In this document: positions 9,137 to 21,409 of the stretch, piece by piece
Layout: each line of letters starts with the position of its first letter
Position numbering within the stretch: position 1 is the stretch's first letter
NCBI GenBank assembly: GCA_946122785.1
Contig: CAMGYJ010000005.1
Span: forward strand, 68,956,200-69,020,199
Source of the DNA: Linum tenue
Taxonomy: Eukaryota > Streptophyta > Magnoliopsida > Malpighiales > Linaceae
Direction of reading: 5' to 3'
DNA length: 64,000 nucleotides
The notes under the pieces: model-generated
The model's database searches: none
The model's input: only the letters and a program-made list of their open reading frames with translations
Told to the model about the DNA's origin: nothing
Made by a program: the position numbers and the translations under genes

Positions 9137-11416
9137 AATCTCAATGAGTACCCATTGAAATGTCATCGGACTTGGTTGTATTGTTTTTGTTTGGTTGAAT
9201 TCATTTCATCCAAATTTCCAAGCTTTGATGAAGAAATTCATTACTCGGTTTTGGACAATCTACTTGTTTGGTTAAGCACATAACTAGTGATCGAAGAACA
9301 CCATTGTTCAATCAAATTTTGAATTAATATATACCTCGGTCCAGCTTTGCCAATCTAGATATAGTCTGTATATCTTGTTCCTTTCATTACAAGCAAACCA
9401 TACAATTTTCCATATCCTCCCTTTTTGACACACTTCAACGAGAGACTAATGACAAAATGAGAATTTTGATTTAAGACTTGATAAATGAAATAAATTATAT
9501 TATAGAATTTTCAAAAAAAAAAAAAAAATGATCGCTAGTCATGAAATGTTGTTGTACACTATTTTTTGTTCTCCTATCCACTCAAATGAACATGTTGGAT
9601 TGAAGTTGCTTCTATATCCTTTTCAATGTATATACTCAAGCCATCGAAGGAATTCATCATTCTTTCTAGCTGCATAGTGGTCGTGATTTTCATAAGTAAA
9701 AATATACATTTGGTACACAACTAACTACTGCGTTTAACAAACGCAAGTGTACTTAAGTTAAACTCATAGTATAGTGGTACAAGGTCGTATTCCACTGGAT
9801 TTCGGTGTACTATTACTCAAATACAAACTACTATCTAATCAATCAAAGTAATAAAGTTTGAACATTAATAAACTAATCTAAACATAAATAAAGAAAGCTA
9901 AAGTAGGGAAGATTACAAGAGAAGAGATGCTAAATCTCACTTGGGTCAAGAATTCCTCTAGAGATAGATTGAATTGTAATGAAAGCAAACCTAGAATATA
10001 TACCCGATCTTCTAAATTGCAAGGAATCCTTAATGCATCCAATGGCTCTTCTGAAATATCTAAGTGAGAGGGAGATCTCTTCAATCCAATTAGCCAATCA
10101 AAGCTGTAACACCCTAGATTTCCATTAAAGGGTTCACTCAATGTCAGACATTCAAGCAACTCATGGTCATGCAATTATCCAACTCTCTATAACTGATAGG
10201 TGTTCACTTCGACCCAAATTGATTATATCTCTTAGGTCAAAACCCTCAACACTCAAACTTGGCCAAATATTGAGATAAACTCCAACAAAATATCAATTGG
10301 ATATAGAGAAAAAGAGCTTACAATTCTAGGTTTACAAATAACTACAAATTCAACCTAAACTACTAAAGTTCATCCTAAACAAATGATAACAAATTTCTAA
10401 TTTACAGAGGAAGAGAAAGTGTACAAAGAGGAAGAACATAAATCCATGATAAGATCCATCCTCTCCTTATTAAATTGCCTTCTTATGTGGAATCTTGGGT
10501 GGATTTATGTGATCTTCAAGTGTTTTCCTCCTTCTAGTCCTCCAAGCTTGCACTCTCTCACTAGGGTTCTTCCATACTATGTTTCTCTCTCTAGGATTGC
10601 CCCATATGTACTCGAGTTGAATTAAATTATAGGATTGGGGATACAACCACATGTTATAATCTCTATTGAGATCTATTGTTCAAGAATCAGAAACAAAAAA
10701 GAAAAAACAAACACAACATCCACCCTATGGAAAAAAGTAGAGTAATAACACAATCGTCAATATTCTAGTTTGACCTGAAGTTTGACGTAAGTGTTAGTTT
10801 TGGCTCAAATTTTCAAATTATACAGTTATGGTGAACTTTTGAAGATAATGGACAAATTTATCCCGAACTTTGGGTTGACCATCAATTTAACAGTCAAACA
10901 TTTTTATTGTTAATAACTCAACAAAATAATTATGACAAGGCTGATGCATGGTCGTAACGTCATGAATCAATATATTTTTTTAATTTCCTAATTTAATTAA
11001 ACTAAAAATTCCACTATCTCTCCATCCCCCACAAATCCCCAAGACTGGCATCCTCTAATTGAGAGCGAGTTCTTGGTTGCGACTTCATTGTACGGTGGCA
11101 ATGCCAACAATTCAAGTTATAGCAACCCCTTGAGCTACCCGCCCAAGCTGAGTCTCCCCAGAATGGATCAGTTCGTCATCATGACAATCATACTCATTTC
11201 CAGCGCCAATCCTGGGTTCGGGGAGAGAGCCATCAGGTTCTCCTGCTTCGGGAGTCAGAGCGTCAACGATAGGATGGTCTCGATGAGCTGGACCACGCAT
11301 CATCGAGACTATTCCACAAGAGATATGGAAGCTTTCCGTCTATTGTTTCGTATTGCCTCATTGAGTTGGCCGTAGCCTATTACAATGTATATATAACCCT
11401 ATGGCATTATTATCTG
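9137..11416. other. AT-rich intergenic region without a recognised gene
   Basis: No credible coding region. A stretch near 9713-9860 (cgcaagtgtact, then gtggtacaaggtcgta) resembles a dispersed plant repeat I cannot name. A GC-richer block lies at about 11070-11350; its two opposing open frames match no family I recognise. Confidence 0.4.
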
Positions 11417-11543
11417 TTAGGGTTACATCGACATCCATCTCCTTATTGTTTATGTAAACCAAACCCGAGAATTATCAGTCTGAAAGGACTGCATGCATAT
11501 CAAAACCAGGTCTGTCCTCCTCATGGGCCATTCGAGTAGTAAC

Positions 11544-11874
11544 TCAGTCCAATACTCCCCCGCAAGTTGGAGCGTGAAGGTCACGAACACGCAGCTTGGA
11601 CAAAAGGTAATGGAAGCGAGCCGCACCGAGACCTTTGGTGAAGATATCAGCGAGCTGAAGATGAAAAGAAACTTTGAGAGGTAAGATTTTTCCAGACTTC
11701 ACCTGTTTCCAAACAGAATAATAGTCCATCTCCAAATGCTTGGTGTGCTCGTGGAAAGCAGGGTTAGCAGCAATGTGAAGGGCAACTTGATTATCACAGT
11801 TGAGCGGAGTAGAACTTTGTTGAGGAACTCCAAACTCAAGAAGTAAGCAGCGAAGCCAAAGAACATCACCGACT
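11544..11874 (-). pseudogene. Copia RNase H, C-terminal part
   Basis: Minus strand reads RTVGDVLWLRCLLLEFG, CDNQVALHIAANP, HEHTKHLEMDYY and LADIFTKGL, the classic end of the plant copia RNase H. It runs into a polypurine tract and the LTR. The N-terminal half lies 14 kb away at 26013-26440. Confidence 0.9.
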
Positions 11875-11882
11875 GTACGACC
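11875..11882 (+). repeat. hAT TSD, left
   Basis: gtacgacc, repeated at 26005-26012. Confidence 0.9.
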
Positions 11883-12008
11883 TAGGGATGGCAATTATCC
11901 ACCCATGGGTAATTTTGCCCAAATCCAAATAGATCCATTTAGTATGGGTAGGGTTTGGATGAAGTGTATATGGGTTTGGGGGTTTGTAGATGGGTTTGGG
12001 TTAGGTAT

Positions 12009-12290
12009 CACTACGGGAAAAATGGCCTCTTGCAACTCCCACAAATGTGTTGCGTTATGTATTAAAAGAGTTGCGAAAATCTATCGCAACACTTTTGGTA
12101 GGGTTGCATATAGTGGGGGTTGCAAAAAGAATAGGCAACTGTTTTTCCATTTTTCGCAACCCAAATATAAAGGGTTGCGTATCCTTACCTCTTACGCAAC
12201 ACCACTTTAGGCAACACGTTTCACAAGTTTTGCAACACATTTTTGTAAAATGGGCAACGGTATTTTTAACTTTTAGCAACAGTAAAATTT
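12009..12290 (+). promoter_or_regulatory. CACTA left subterminal GTTGC/GCAAC motif cluster
   Basis: About fourteen GTTGC or GCAAC pentamers within 280 bp, in both orientations. Such subterminal repeats are the binding sites for the TNPA-type protein in En/Spm; the function here is inferred from position. Confidence 0.7.
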
Positions 12291-13250
12291 GTATATGTGA
12301 CGAGTTTAAATCGTCACGAATAACTAACTCAATTGTGACAACATTGCTCGTAACAAAAATTAAAACTTGCGTGACAATATTATCGTCAATAAAAATTCTT
12401 TTTGTGACGAGGTAGTCCAGTCACGAAAACTATCATTGTGACATGTCTAATTGTCACGAATAGATACATGTGTGACCATAATTATGTCACAAATACACAT
12501 TGTGAAATTCCTCGTAAGATTTAGGGGTCGCGTTGGTTGTCACTAAAGTAACTATTTGTGACGAAGTTTACTGTCACGTACGTCCCCTATGTGTGACGAA
12601 TTTCAATCGTCACTCACAATATACTTTTGTGATTATCTAACTTTCACGAAAGAATCATTTTGTGACAAATTTTTTTTATCACGAAAACACCGTACGTACC
12701 AAAAAATGACGTCAATTGTGACCAATATTTCGTTGCAAAAGGATATATTTGGTGACAACTTTACTAATCACTCAAAGCAGCATTAGTGATAAATTGACGG
12801 CACGAACTTCGCAAATCCCTTTCATTGGTGACCAACCTTTCATCGCAAAAGGCTAGCTTTTGTGACAACTTTGCTAGTCACTAATAAATCAATGGTGATG
12901 CATCACTGAGTTATCACAAATGTATTTCTATTTTGACAATAAAATTATCTTTTCAACCTTCTTTTGTGACAAGAGATGATGACACGAGTATACCCCAAAA
13001 ATGATGATAACGTATGTCCTACATGAGTGCATTTTGTGACAAGATTTTAGAACACATATTGCTACAACACTTTATTCAGTGAGAAGATGTGTCGTCACTT
13101 CTATTAATTGCGAGAACATGTTTTGTCACAAATATAATGGTTTGACGACTAACGAGCTTCTTTAGTGACAAGAAATTAAAATACGAATATAGTCATTGGT
13201 GAAACAAAAAATATATCATATTTTGTGACAAGAATGGTCACCAAAATAAA
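12291..13250 (+). repeat. Subterminal array of TGTGAC(G/A)A and TCGTCAC motifs
   Basis: Roughly 20 copies of tgtgacga, tgtgaca or their inverse (tcgtcac, ttcacgaa), spaced about 25-50 bp. Present only at the left end of the CACTA; the right end lacks it. Confidence 0.7.
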
Positions 13251-13391
13251 AAAAAAAATCAAATTCACAAGATAATAGGGGAAAAAGTCTTAAACTCAAA
13301 TTTGGCTACTAATAATTCTAAATAGTATTGAAATCAATAAAAACCACAAATCTAACACTAATGAGAGGTTTTTTTATCTTTATAAATCATC

Positions 13392-14751
13392 CTATTTTTT
13401 CGGACGCAACAGTTGCATCATGTCTTCATCATGTTGCTTTTGCAGGTCAGCAAACCTTTGTTCCCATTTCTTGTTCTGCTCTGCTAGCCGGGCCTCAAAC
13501 TGTTGGTTTAACTCTGAATAGATCTCATTTCTTATCCCAGCTCTAACTTCTTCCCCAACCACAACAATTTTCTCCCGCCTAACACGTCGAGACGAGAGCT
13601 TGCCCTTGGCTTTAAGTATTATCTCTTTGTTAGACAAATAAGTTCCTTGATTGACTATCTCTTTTATTCTTTCCTGTAAAAAAGAAAAAGAAATTATTCT
13701 ATTTTATGATTTCAGAATGAAGTGTATATAAATGTAAGGCATTGAAAAAGTCTATGAAAGTTTACTTACATAAATTGCTTTTGATGCCTCATCGCACCAA
13801 CAGCCTCTGTCCCTGTGTTGGGAAAATAAACCTCTAATTTTTTCCCATCTTGGGTTGCTAGCACAACAGCATTACAGGTTGTGATCCCCCTCTTATTCTT
13901 CACTGTAATAATAAATACGTGACAAAGTTTTAATGGCTTGATTTAATAATAAGAGCATATTAAAATATGGTAGTCCTAAAGTATTAAGTAGGCTAACTAG
14001 AAAATCGCGTTTACATCTAGTTAAACTATTAACCAGCAAACCAGAAATCAACAAACAAAAAAGACTCAATGAAAAAAATGAGCAGATTTGTATTACAGTG
14101 AATAAATAAAAAGCACTCCAATTAATTAAGCTGACTAGTTACAAAGCAAATCATAAGCATCGCCGCTCTATATCCCAGGACTTGGGCAATTTTTAATGCG
14201 TATTATTTAACCAAAAATGGGTACTTCTTTTATAATATTAATATAATCTTATCTTAATGGAAATTTGATCAATGGGATAAATAATAAAAGCTCCAACTAA
14301 TCACAACTCATCACAAACGTGGGACGTATCATTTAACCAAGTTTGTTGTTTAACCTATCAAGCTCCAACTCATCACAAACGTGGGGCGTACTCCGCCAAA
14401 AAAAAATTTGGACTCAGTATATCAAATAAAATTGGGAGTTTGCAGTTAGGGATTCAGATTAAATTAAATACGGTCCTTTGGCAATTAAAGGATGAACACG
14501 CAGAACGAGAAATAGCTTAAACAACAAACTAAAATTTCACGTACCTTTTGGAGGGTCCGAGTTAATTTCAGAGGATGGGACAAATGAAAATTCTTCTTGC
14601 ATATTCTCTCCTTCCATCAGGGTTTCATCCGAATCATATTCGGCTTCAGTATGTAAAGATGGGGAACGGGTCTCATCTGAATCGTAATTGGGCTCACGTG
14701 ATCGTTTTCTTCCTTTTCTCTGGTATGTGGTGTAAGCAGAGGACGTCATTG
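13392..14751 (-). pseudogene. CACTA TNPA-like accessory gene, three exons, probably incomplete
   Basis: Three minus-strand exons join through good splice sites: 14751-14545 (basic then acidic, with YDSDET repeated twice; donor AAG|GTACGT), 13902-13770 (VKNKRGITTCNAVVL, then DGKKLEVYF, the conserved block of plant En/Spm TNPA-like proteins) and 13673-13392 (charged, predicted coiled coil ending QLLRPKK). Family knowledge: such proteins bind subterminal repeats and often end in a coiled coil. A fuller 5' part of the gene was not identified. I infer a DNA-binding accessory role; expression is unknown. Confidence 0.6.
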
Positions 14752-14859
14752 CTGTCAAGACAGACAAAGAGCATACATACTGAATCAAACTTACGTGTGA
14801 AAACATGAGAAAAATAAGGAACAGTTGATCATCATCATACCTTGTAGCTTGGGCCAAGA

Positions 14860-15735
14860 GTAGAGCAGGAAGGTAACGACAATGAGTGAGTGGGCAATCC
14901 TCTTTGAATATTAGCTTGCGGCTGTAAAGGAGAAAGGATTGGGGTTTCGTGAAAGTGGTAGAATGAAAGAAGAAGGGTTTTCTTTTTCCGTAAGGGTTTT
15001 ATTATTAAGTGTTTAGGTGAAGCTTTCCTTCCCAGTATCAACGCAAATCTTGTAAAATACAATTTAATTAAATTATTATTTAGTTATTAGATAAGTAAAG
15101 GAAGGAGGGAAAAGCAGATGACATGGATTTTTTTAGTAGGCCGTAGTTCTTCCACATTATGCATAGGAATCTCTTCTACTTTATATTTCCTTCCCAATAT
15201 CCTTTCCACAAAAATCTTCCTTCCCAATATTTATTAATAACCAAAATTATCTCTCTTTTTTCCTAACTGTCTAGTATCTCACTTAATATTTTTATTTGCT
15301 CACACATTTATATATCACTAGACAATATAGCCTCCTGACCACAAGGGGTGACTCAATGGATGCTCGTATACCCGTTTAATGATTCGTAGTAGTTTTGTAT
15401 TAAAGAATTATGTTTTAAACTTGTTTAAAATCATTTACAAAACGAGTCATTTGCTCAAATGATAGGAGTGAGTTTACAGAAATGAGGTAAGGACAAAATT
15501 GAAAAATTTAGACTAACCCGAATCGTTTTCTTATTCTATTATACAAAATTCAGTTTTGAGTTTTGAAAAGATGGGTGCCTAATTCCAATACAATAGGGTT
15601 CCATCACCACAAGTAAGTTGAAGACTATGATTGATGAGTTAGTAGGTGGCTTAGCTCCACCTCTCGGTGGAAATTTTTTTTATAGCGATTTACTTGACTC
15701 GATGGATAGGGCTAGGGGATCAGAAGGTTATACCT
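14860..15735. other. CACTA interior, non-coding
   Basis: AT-rich sequence between the TNPA-like gene and the nested MULE MITE; nothing recognised. Confidence 0.4.
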
Positions 15736-15744
15736 TAGAAATTA

Positions 15745-16466
15745 GGGTTAATACCTTATTTTGGCCTGAACTATTACCATATAATCAACTTTGGCCCGTG
15801 GTTTCAGAAATTAACATCCTGACCTCAACTATGCAGCATATAGACTCAATTGGCCCGACACATAGTTTGACCGTCAATTTGGACGGTCAACTCTGTTGAC
15901 CGTTAGTCAACATGCCATGTCATTGCCTAGTCAGCATAAAAATTATTAAAAAAATTCAAATTCAAATTATTTTCCTAATTTATATTATTTATCATTTTCC
16001 AATTAACCAAAAAAGAAAATTCTAAAAATATAAAATAATTTTTTTGGGATATTTGAAAATGATAAATTTTATAAACTAACCAAAATTATCAAATTAAATT
16101 ATGATATAAATTATATTTTTTTGGCAAGTTTTAAAAATATAAAATAATTTGATACTTTTTGGTTAATTTATAAAATTTATCATTTTCAAATTATCCAAAA
16201 AATATATTTATTTATGTTTTTTATAATTTATTTTTGGTTAATTTGATAATAAATAATTTTTTGAATGATTTTTAGGCTGACTAGGCAATGACATGGCATG
16301 TTGACTAACGGTCAACGAAGTTGACCGTCCAAATTGACGGTCAAACTATGTGTCGGGCCAATTAAGTATATATGCTGCATAGTTGAGGCCAGGATGTTAA
16401 TTTCTGAAACCACGGGCCAAAGTTGATTATATGGTCATAGTTTGGGCCAAAATAAGGTATTAACCC
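15745..16466. mobile_element. MULE-type MITE with TIRs of about 200 bp, 9-bp TSD
   Basis: A 722-bp element starting GGGTTAATACCTTATTTTGG and ending with its inverse. The arms match for roughly 195-200 bp (left 15745-15943, right 16268-16466) with a few mismatches. It is flanked by the 9-bp TSD tagaaatta (15736-15744, 16467-16475). Long TIRs with 9-bp TSDs define Mutator-like elements. The AT-rich centre has no coding capacity. The arms could fold into a long hairpin RNA if transcribed. Confidence 0.92.
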
Positions 16467-16475
16467 TAGAAATTA

Positions 16476-17143
16476 AGTGAAAAACATTTATTCTATGTAG
16501 GGATGGTGTTCCCTCTCAACTGAAATGAGTCGTATCGAAATGACTCGATAGAGACATTTGAAAATGACTCGATAGAGTCTTTTGAGACTTTCATATGGAA
16601 TAAATTACTCATGCGTTTTTTTTAAGCAAACGAGTCATGTGATACCAATGACTCAATTAAGTCATTTGGTACCAAATTACTCATAAACGACCTCCCAAAC
16701 GTGTTCATTCATTGAGGAATTGCACATTGTCGTAATGAATGATTATTTTAGTATTTATGGTACAAGTTCAAGTTGTACCTTGAAGTGTTAGTGCTTTAAA
16801 GTATAGATGAAGTTATCCTCAAACATAATTGTCAATATTTTAAAGTATAGTTGAAGGGCAATCATATTATTGATGTATTTCTCAAGAACGAAAATTGAAC
16901 CATATATTCATTTCCATGGAAATATATTCTTAGATAATAATGATATAAAGCATGCTCTAACCTTATTGTATGTCTATCAAGTTCTGATATTTATAACATA
17001 AATTAACTAGAGTTTTGGACATCATACTCTATCCTAACTTTTAATGACGTGAACTCAGTCTGTAATTAGCTAACCTAAACCATAAATTTTAATTTAATCT
17101 ACATATAATAATTGAGAGTTCTCATTCGTCGAAAATATATTGA
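16476..17143. other. CACTA interior, non-coding
   Basis: AT-rich sequence with scattered gactcgatagag and acgagtcat motifs; no gene. Confidence 0.35.
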
Positions 17144-17151
17144 AATACATC

Positions 17152-17523
17152 CATGGTTGTCACGCCGGCCAGCGTGCCACTGGTTGAATCTGGTTCAACC
17201 TGTACCGGTCATAAAACCGTCATGACACCCCGGTATAACCGGCATGATCGATATATGAATCTCCAAGTATCTTAGTGAATTTAATTGATAAAAAGTAATT
17301 TATTATTTATTTTATGTGTTAAAAAGTTAAATGTTGATGTTATTTGTTGGATTCAAGTACAAATATTTTGATATTGACGTTATATATCGTGTTTAAATAT
17401 GAGTATTTGTAAATTATTTGTAATATTAACCGGTATGAACCGGCACAAACCGGTATGTACCACCGATCGAACTATTCCACTTGCTAAACCGACACACTGA
17501 CATAAACTGGTTTGACAACCTTG
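17152..17523. mobile_element. hAT MITE, 372 bp, 8-bp TSD
   Basis: Ends CATGGTTGTCA and TGACAACCTTG are near-perfect inverted repeats (one mismatch), flanked by the 8-bp TSD aatacatc (17144-17151, 17524-17531). Several ACCGGTA-like motifs sit near both ends (ctgtaccggtc, aaccggtatgaaccgg, aaccggtatgtacc). No coding capacity. Confidence 0.85.
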
Positions 17524-17531
17524 AATACATC

Positions 17532-18309
17532 TAACTAGTATAAACACACGCTTATAACATAAGTTGGCCTAAGAAGCCTAAGCTAACTTTACGAGCATGT
17601 CATCACATATATTCATAAACTTTTACCCAAAAATAAAAACTACTTAAACTTACAATATATACCTTAATAAAAGAAAATAAAAATTCCGCCTGCCAAAAAG
17701 AAAAAGGGGAGCAAAGTCGCCTTCCCCATCCTTCCTTCTTACTCGGCCATTCATCCCTCCATCTATTCCTGTCTAAAAAAAAATCCCTCCATCTATATGG
17801 AAACCACACAAACTATGAATTTGGGGGAAATTCTTGGCGGCCAAAATCCAGGCATGAATCGAGAAGAAGGCGGGGATAATCATAAGAATATTGGGCGGGT
17901 GAACCAAATCAGGTTTTAGGTGTAATGTCCTCTCCATTATCCGCCTCGCCTAATTACTTCTATCCTGCTCGACTGCTGCCGGCTCAAAGTGATGGAAGGT
18001 TGCTGGCGCCAATGGTTGGCGCCAAAATCAGCAAAAATAATGGGAATAAAGAACTATAAATAAATTTGCTGATATTCTAGCATCTCACGCAATAGCTTTC
18101 TGATCCCCATCGTTCGAGTCGTATTTGCCTCTGCCGCTGACTCAAATCAGGTAAGCTCTTTTTGCAGTTTCTTTTCCTAGTTTCTTTTCGAGTCGTCTTC
18201 GCCTTCTGTGGATTGCCTGACTCATGGCGTCCCAAAACCGACATATAGATTGCTTTATGGGTTTTGTTCAAGAGTTTTGTTCTTTGCATGTTAGTCTCTT
18301 TTGTGCTTT
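17532..18309. other. CACTA interior, non-coding
   Basis: No recognised gene. The segment downstream of the TNPD fragment may include decayed TNPD exon and intron sequence. Confidence 0.35.
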
Positions 18310-18547
18310 GAACTTGGTAAGCTATTTTGTTGAAAGTCCAAATAGAGTACTTCTTCACAAATCCATGACAAATCAGGTGTTCATTGACGACATTTCTGGT
18401 TTGCCAAAACATATTCTTGCACTTCACACAGGGACACAAAATCTCATTTCCCTCAGCCGATTTAGCAAATGCAAAGTTCAGAAAACTCTCTACCCCATTA
18501 CGATAGGCGGTACTCACTCGTGCTTTCGACAACCAACTTTTGTCCAT
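18310..18547 (-). pseudogene. CACTA TNPD N-terminal fragment (transposase-associated domain)
   Basis: From ATG 18547 the minus strand reads MDKSWLSKARVSTAYRNGV, then CPCVKCKNMFW and HLICHGFVKKYSIW, the zinc-binding transposase-associated domain that begins plant CACTA TNPD proteins (Transpos_assoc family). After the YSIW motif the sequence turns to unrelated residues, and no catalytic Transposase_21 region is found downstream. The main transposase has therefore been deleted. Confidence 0.8.
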
Positions 18548-20623
18548 TTCCAATAATAAACTGCAAAATGAATGACCTGAATTAGTAAATATATACATTA
18601 AGGCCAGGACAATATAAGTACAAAGAGGAAAGCTGGAATTTCAGCAGAAAATCAATATAAAATTACCAGTGAACAAAATCAAAAGCAACATTCTTTACAA
18701 TTAAGCTTTGTGTGGTTTTATATGTGGTATTGAGACTGGATGATAGTCTAGCTTGACTTACTAGCCTTGAATTAATTCCCAGCAATGCTATAAACCAGAG
18801 GTAGACATACCCGATTCTGCCAGCTGCATTGCTTATTTGATTGAAACAGCAAATGCACAAGTTATCGATCTTTCAACTGATGCAACAAAAAGATTAAACT
18901 AGCACACGTTTGCTTGATCATACAACATATATAGTCAAAGTTAATCTGCAATTCTGGGCATTTCTAGAAACTTGGCACGTGAAGCATATGGAAAAATGCA
19001 GGAGCTCTAATCAATAAAAGATAAGCTTGTAATTAATACATGGAAACAAACTTGGCTGCAGCAAAGTGATAATCTCTATTACTCCCACCGATTGAAATAA
19101 AGCGGTTGAAGCAACTAGAAATAGAGCTAGTTTGTGAAGTTTGTGCAAGGTAGAGAGCAAGAGAGCTAGTAAGAAAGAGCAGCAGCTTTTCGTGTTGCAG
19201 CAAAATCAGTGCCTGGACTCCTTTTACTTCATACCAATCTGAACAAAGGTATGGATTTTATTCGAACAAGTGATAAGGTGAGCATTTGAAACTTTATAGT
19301 GGAAGGTTGGTTGCTTTTGTGTCATTAATTTAGTTATAAGCCAGAGTGTGTGGTTTTCATTTTTGCTTTCTATTCGCATGTTATTTAAGTTGGAAGAATA
19401 ATACCTTATATTCCATGCAATGGAATATGCTACTTCATTGTTAATGAGAAAATAAAGTCCGAAATGCTTAGTAGTTTTGTGGAACAGAGATTTTTGCGTG
19501 GGTTTCTTTGTTTATGCAGAGGATTTTCCTTAGCCAATAAGTGGAGCACTGGGATGGGGCTACCATTCATAGGCTAGTATAAGAAGGGGAGGATGATAAT
19601 CAAAGGGATGAATGCCAATATCTTTGGGGTTTGGGACTCTGCCTTGATTTTTATATTAAAGTAAGGGGTGCTTCTATGGATAACTAAATCATACTTATGT
19701 TATCTTTCTGGTTAAGTGCTTACCATACTGTTTTTATTTCAGGGTCATATGGCACCATCATCTACAGATTCTGGCTCCTTTGGGAACACTATAATTGATT
19801 TCTACTGGGTAAGCTCTTTATGGTTGACATCGTGTTAAGCAACTAAAAGGTGTGCTAAGAAGAACATGAGTTTAATAAGGAGAAAGCAACTCTATCCTGA
19901 TGCTTGTGATGTGAATTAACATGAAGGTTTTCTGGTGGGAATCTGGTTCATGGAACACAATGGACATCACCCATGATAGAGGTAAACATGTAACAGTTGA
20001 TATTGGTTATTCGGATGTACTTAACCAGCAGAGGAAAACTCTAAATCCTACCGTCCCCATAAACCCACAAATTAACACAGTAAGCAGAGAGAGATAAAGA
20101 ACTCCACCCAAACAAGGCATTCAGGAACACATAACAATCAAGAACACAAGCGACAAGAAAGAACCACAACATATATTGCAGCAAACAGTAAAAAAACACT
20201 CGACTCAAACCCCAGGCTGTCTTAATTTTTTCCCTCTAAGGCAGCACGCTTTAGAACAAGCTCAAGAACAAGCTACAATCACCGAAACCATCTTCAGCTT
20301 TTGAACCAGCGAAACATAATCTAGTTTTAGAAAGCAATTAGAACTGCTACAGAAGACCGGTGGAAGGAGAAAGGAGAACCCACCGTATCAAGGCGTCGCC
20401 CTTGCCGATTGGAGACGAATTCGAAGAGGATTCTTGATGGTGGGACAGGAAACGGAATTCGAAACGGCTGTGTGGAGGAAAGAAAACTGTGACCTTCAGA
20501 GGAGGATTGATGGTCGCTGATTCCTGGTTGCTGGGCGGAGCTCTGGTGCTTGTCAATTTTGCCGCCGATGAACAAGTACGCGAGAAGTTTGCGCGGGGAG
20601 TGCTGGGAAGAGAAGTAACGTTT
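18548..20623. other. CACTA interior, probable 5' leader and introns of the transposase gene
   Basis: Lies 5' of the TNPD start on the minus strand. It is interrupted by the MULE at 20633 and resumes at 25175. A GC-richer block at about 20340-20620 could be the first non-coding exon. No other gene was recognised. Confidence 0.35.
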
Positions 20624-20727
20624 GGTAAAGTTGGAAAAAATCCCAGAATATACCAATTATTAAAAAAAATTACCAAAATACAGTACTTATAAAACTAATT
20701 CCCAAAATACAGCAGTTTCAACATCAC

Positions 20728-21180
20728 TGTCTTTGTCTAAGACAGTGATGTTGATCACCGTTTTGGTCTAAAACGATGATACATCACCGCTTTAGACTAA
20801 AGCAGTGATGTTATCACCGCTTTAAACCAAAGCAGTGATGCCATCATCGCTGTCAAGGACGACAGTGATGGCGTCACCGTTGATGTGGCAGGCAGTGAAG
20901 CCTTCACCGTTGGATCCAACAGCGGTGAAGGGGCGCGGATCGCTGACGTGGACGCGCGCGGGCACTTCACCGCTGAAGACCAAAGCGGTGATAGCCCCGC
21001 TTTCCACGTCAGCGATCCGCCCCCCACCCCGCGCCTTCACCGCTGCCGTCGGATGCAGTTATGCGCGGATTGTGGTTTTTCTCCACAATCCGACGCATCA
21101 GGAGAGGCCACGTCAGCGATCCCTGCACATCACCGCGTCCAACAAAGGCGGTGATGGCGCTGTGTTTGTTTGGGGCGGTG
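20728..21180 (+). repeat. Left palindrome array of the MULE
   Basis: About ten short palindromes of 26-35 bp in tandem, typically atcaccgcttt-N-aaagcggtgat with variants. The first has 15-bp arms (caacatcactgtctt / aagacagtgatgttg). A wider inverted repeat, ggatcgctgacgtgg / ccacgtcagcgatcc, encloses one unit near 20938-21018. Confidence 0.85.
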
Positions 21181-21409
21181 ATAACTGGCCAGGTTTTTTC
21201 CCAGCCCCAAACCCTATAAATACCCATCCCCCCTCTCATTCCAAACCACACCACCACTTCATACTTCTTTCTCCCTCCATTTTTCACTCTAGTTTCGTTC
21301 TAAGTATGCTCTGTGGTTGCGGCTAAGTCCGATCTTCCGCATCAGAAAGAATTACTAGAGTTTTTGTTTTGTTGTTTTGTCGATACTCTCGCTAGCTTTT
21401 CGGCAAAAA

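Noticed and set aside
9121..9140. tRNA or SINE B-box-like string (ggtgttcgaatctc) at the LINE insertion site
   Set aside because: No A-box, no acceptor or anticodon arms on either side, and no cloverleaf can be formed.
12291..13250. CRISPR-like array
   Set aside because: Motifs are short, in both orientations, without constant repeats and spacers; the CACTA context explains them.
15618..15899. 93-codon open frame
   Set aside because: It crosses the left TSD and TIR of the MULE MITE, so it cannot be an ancestral gene.
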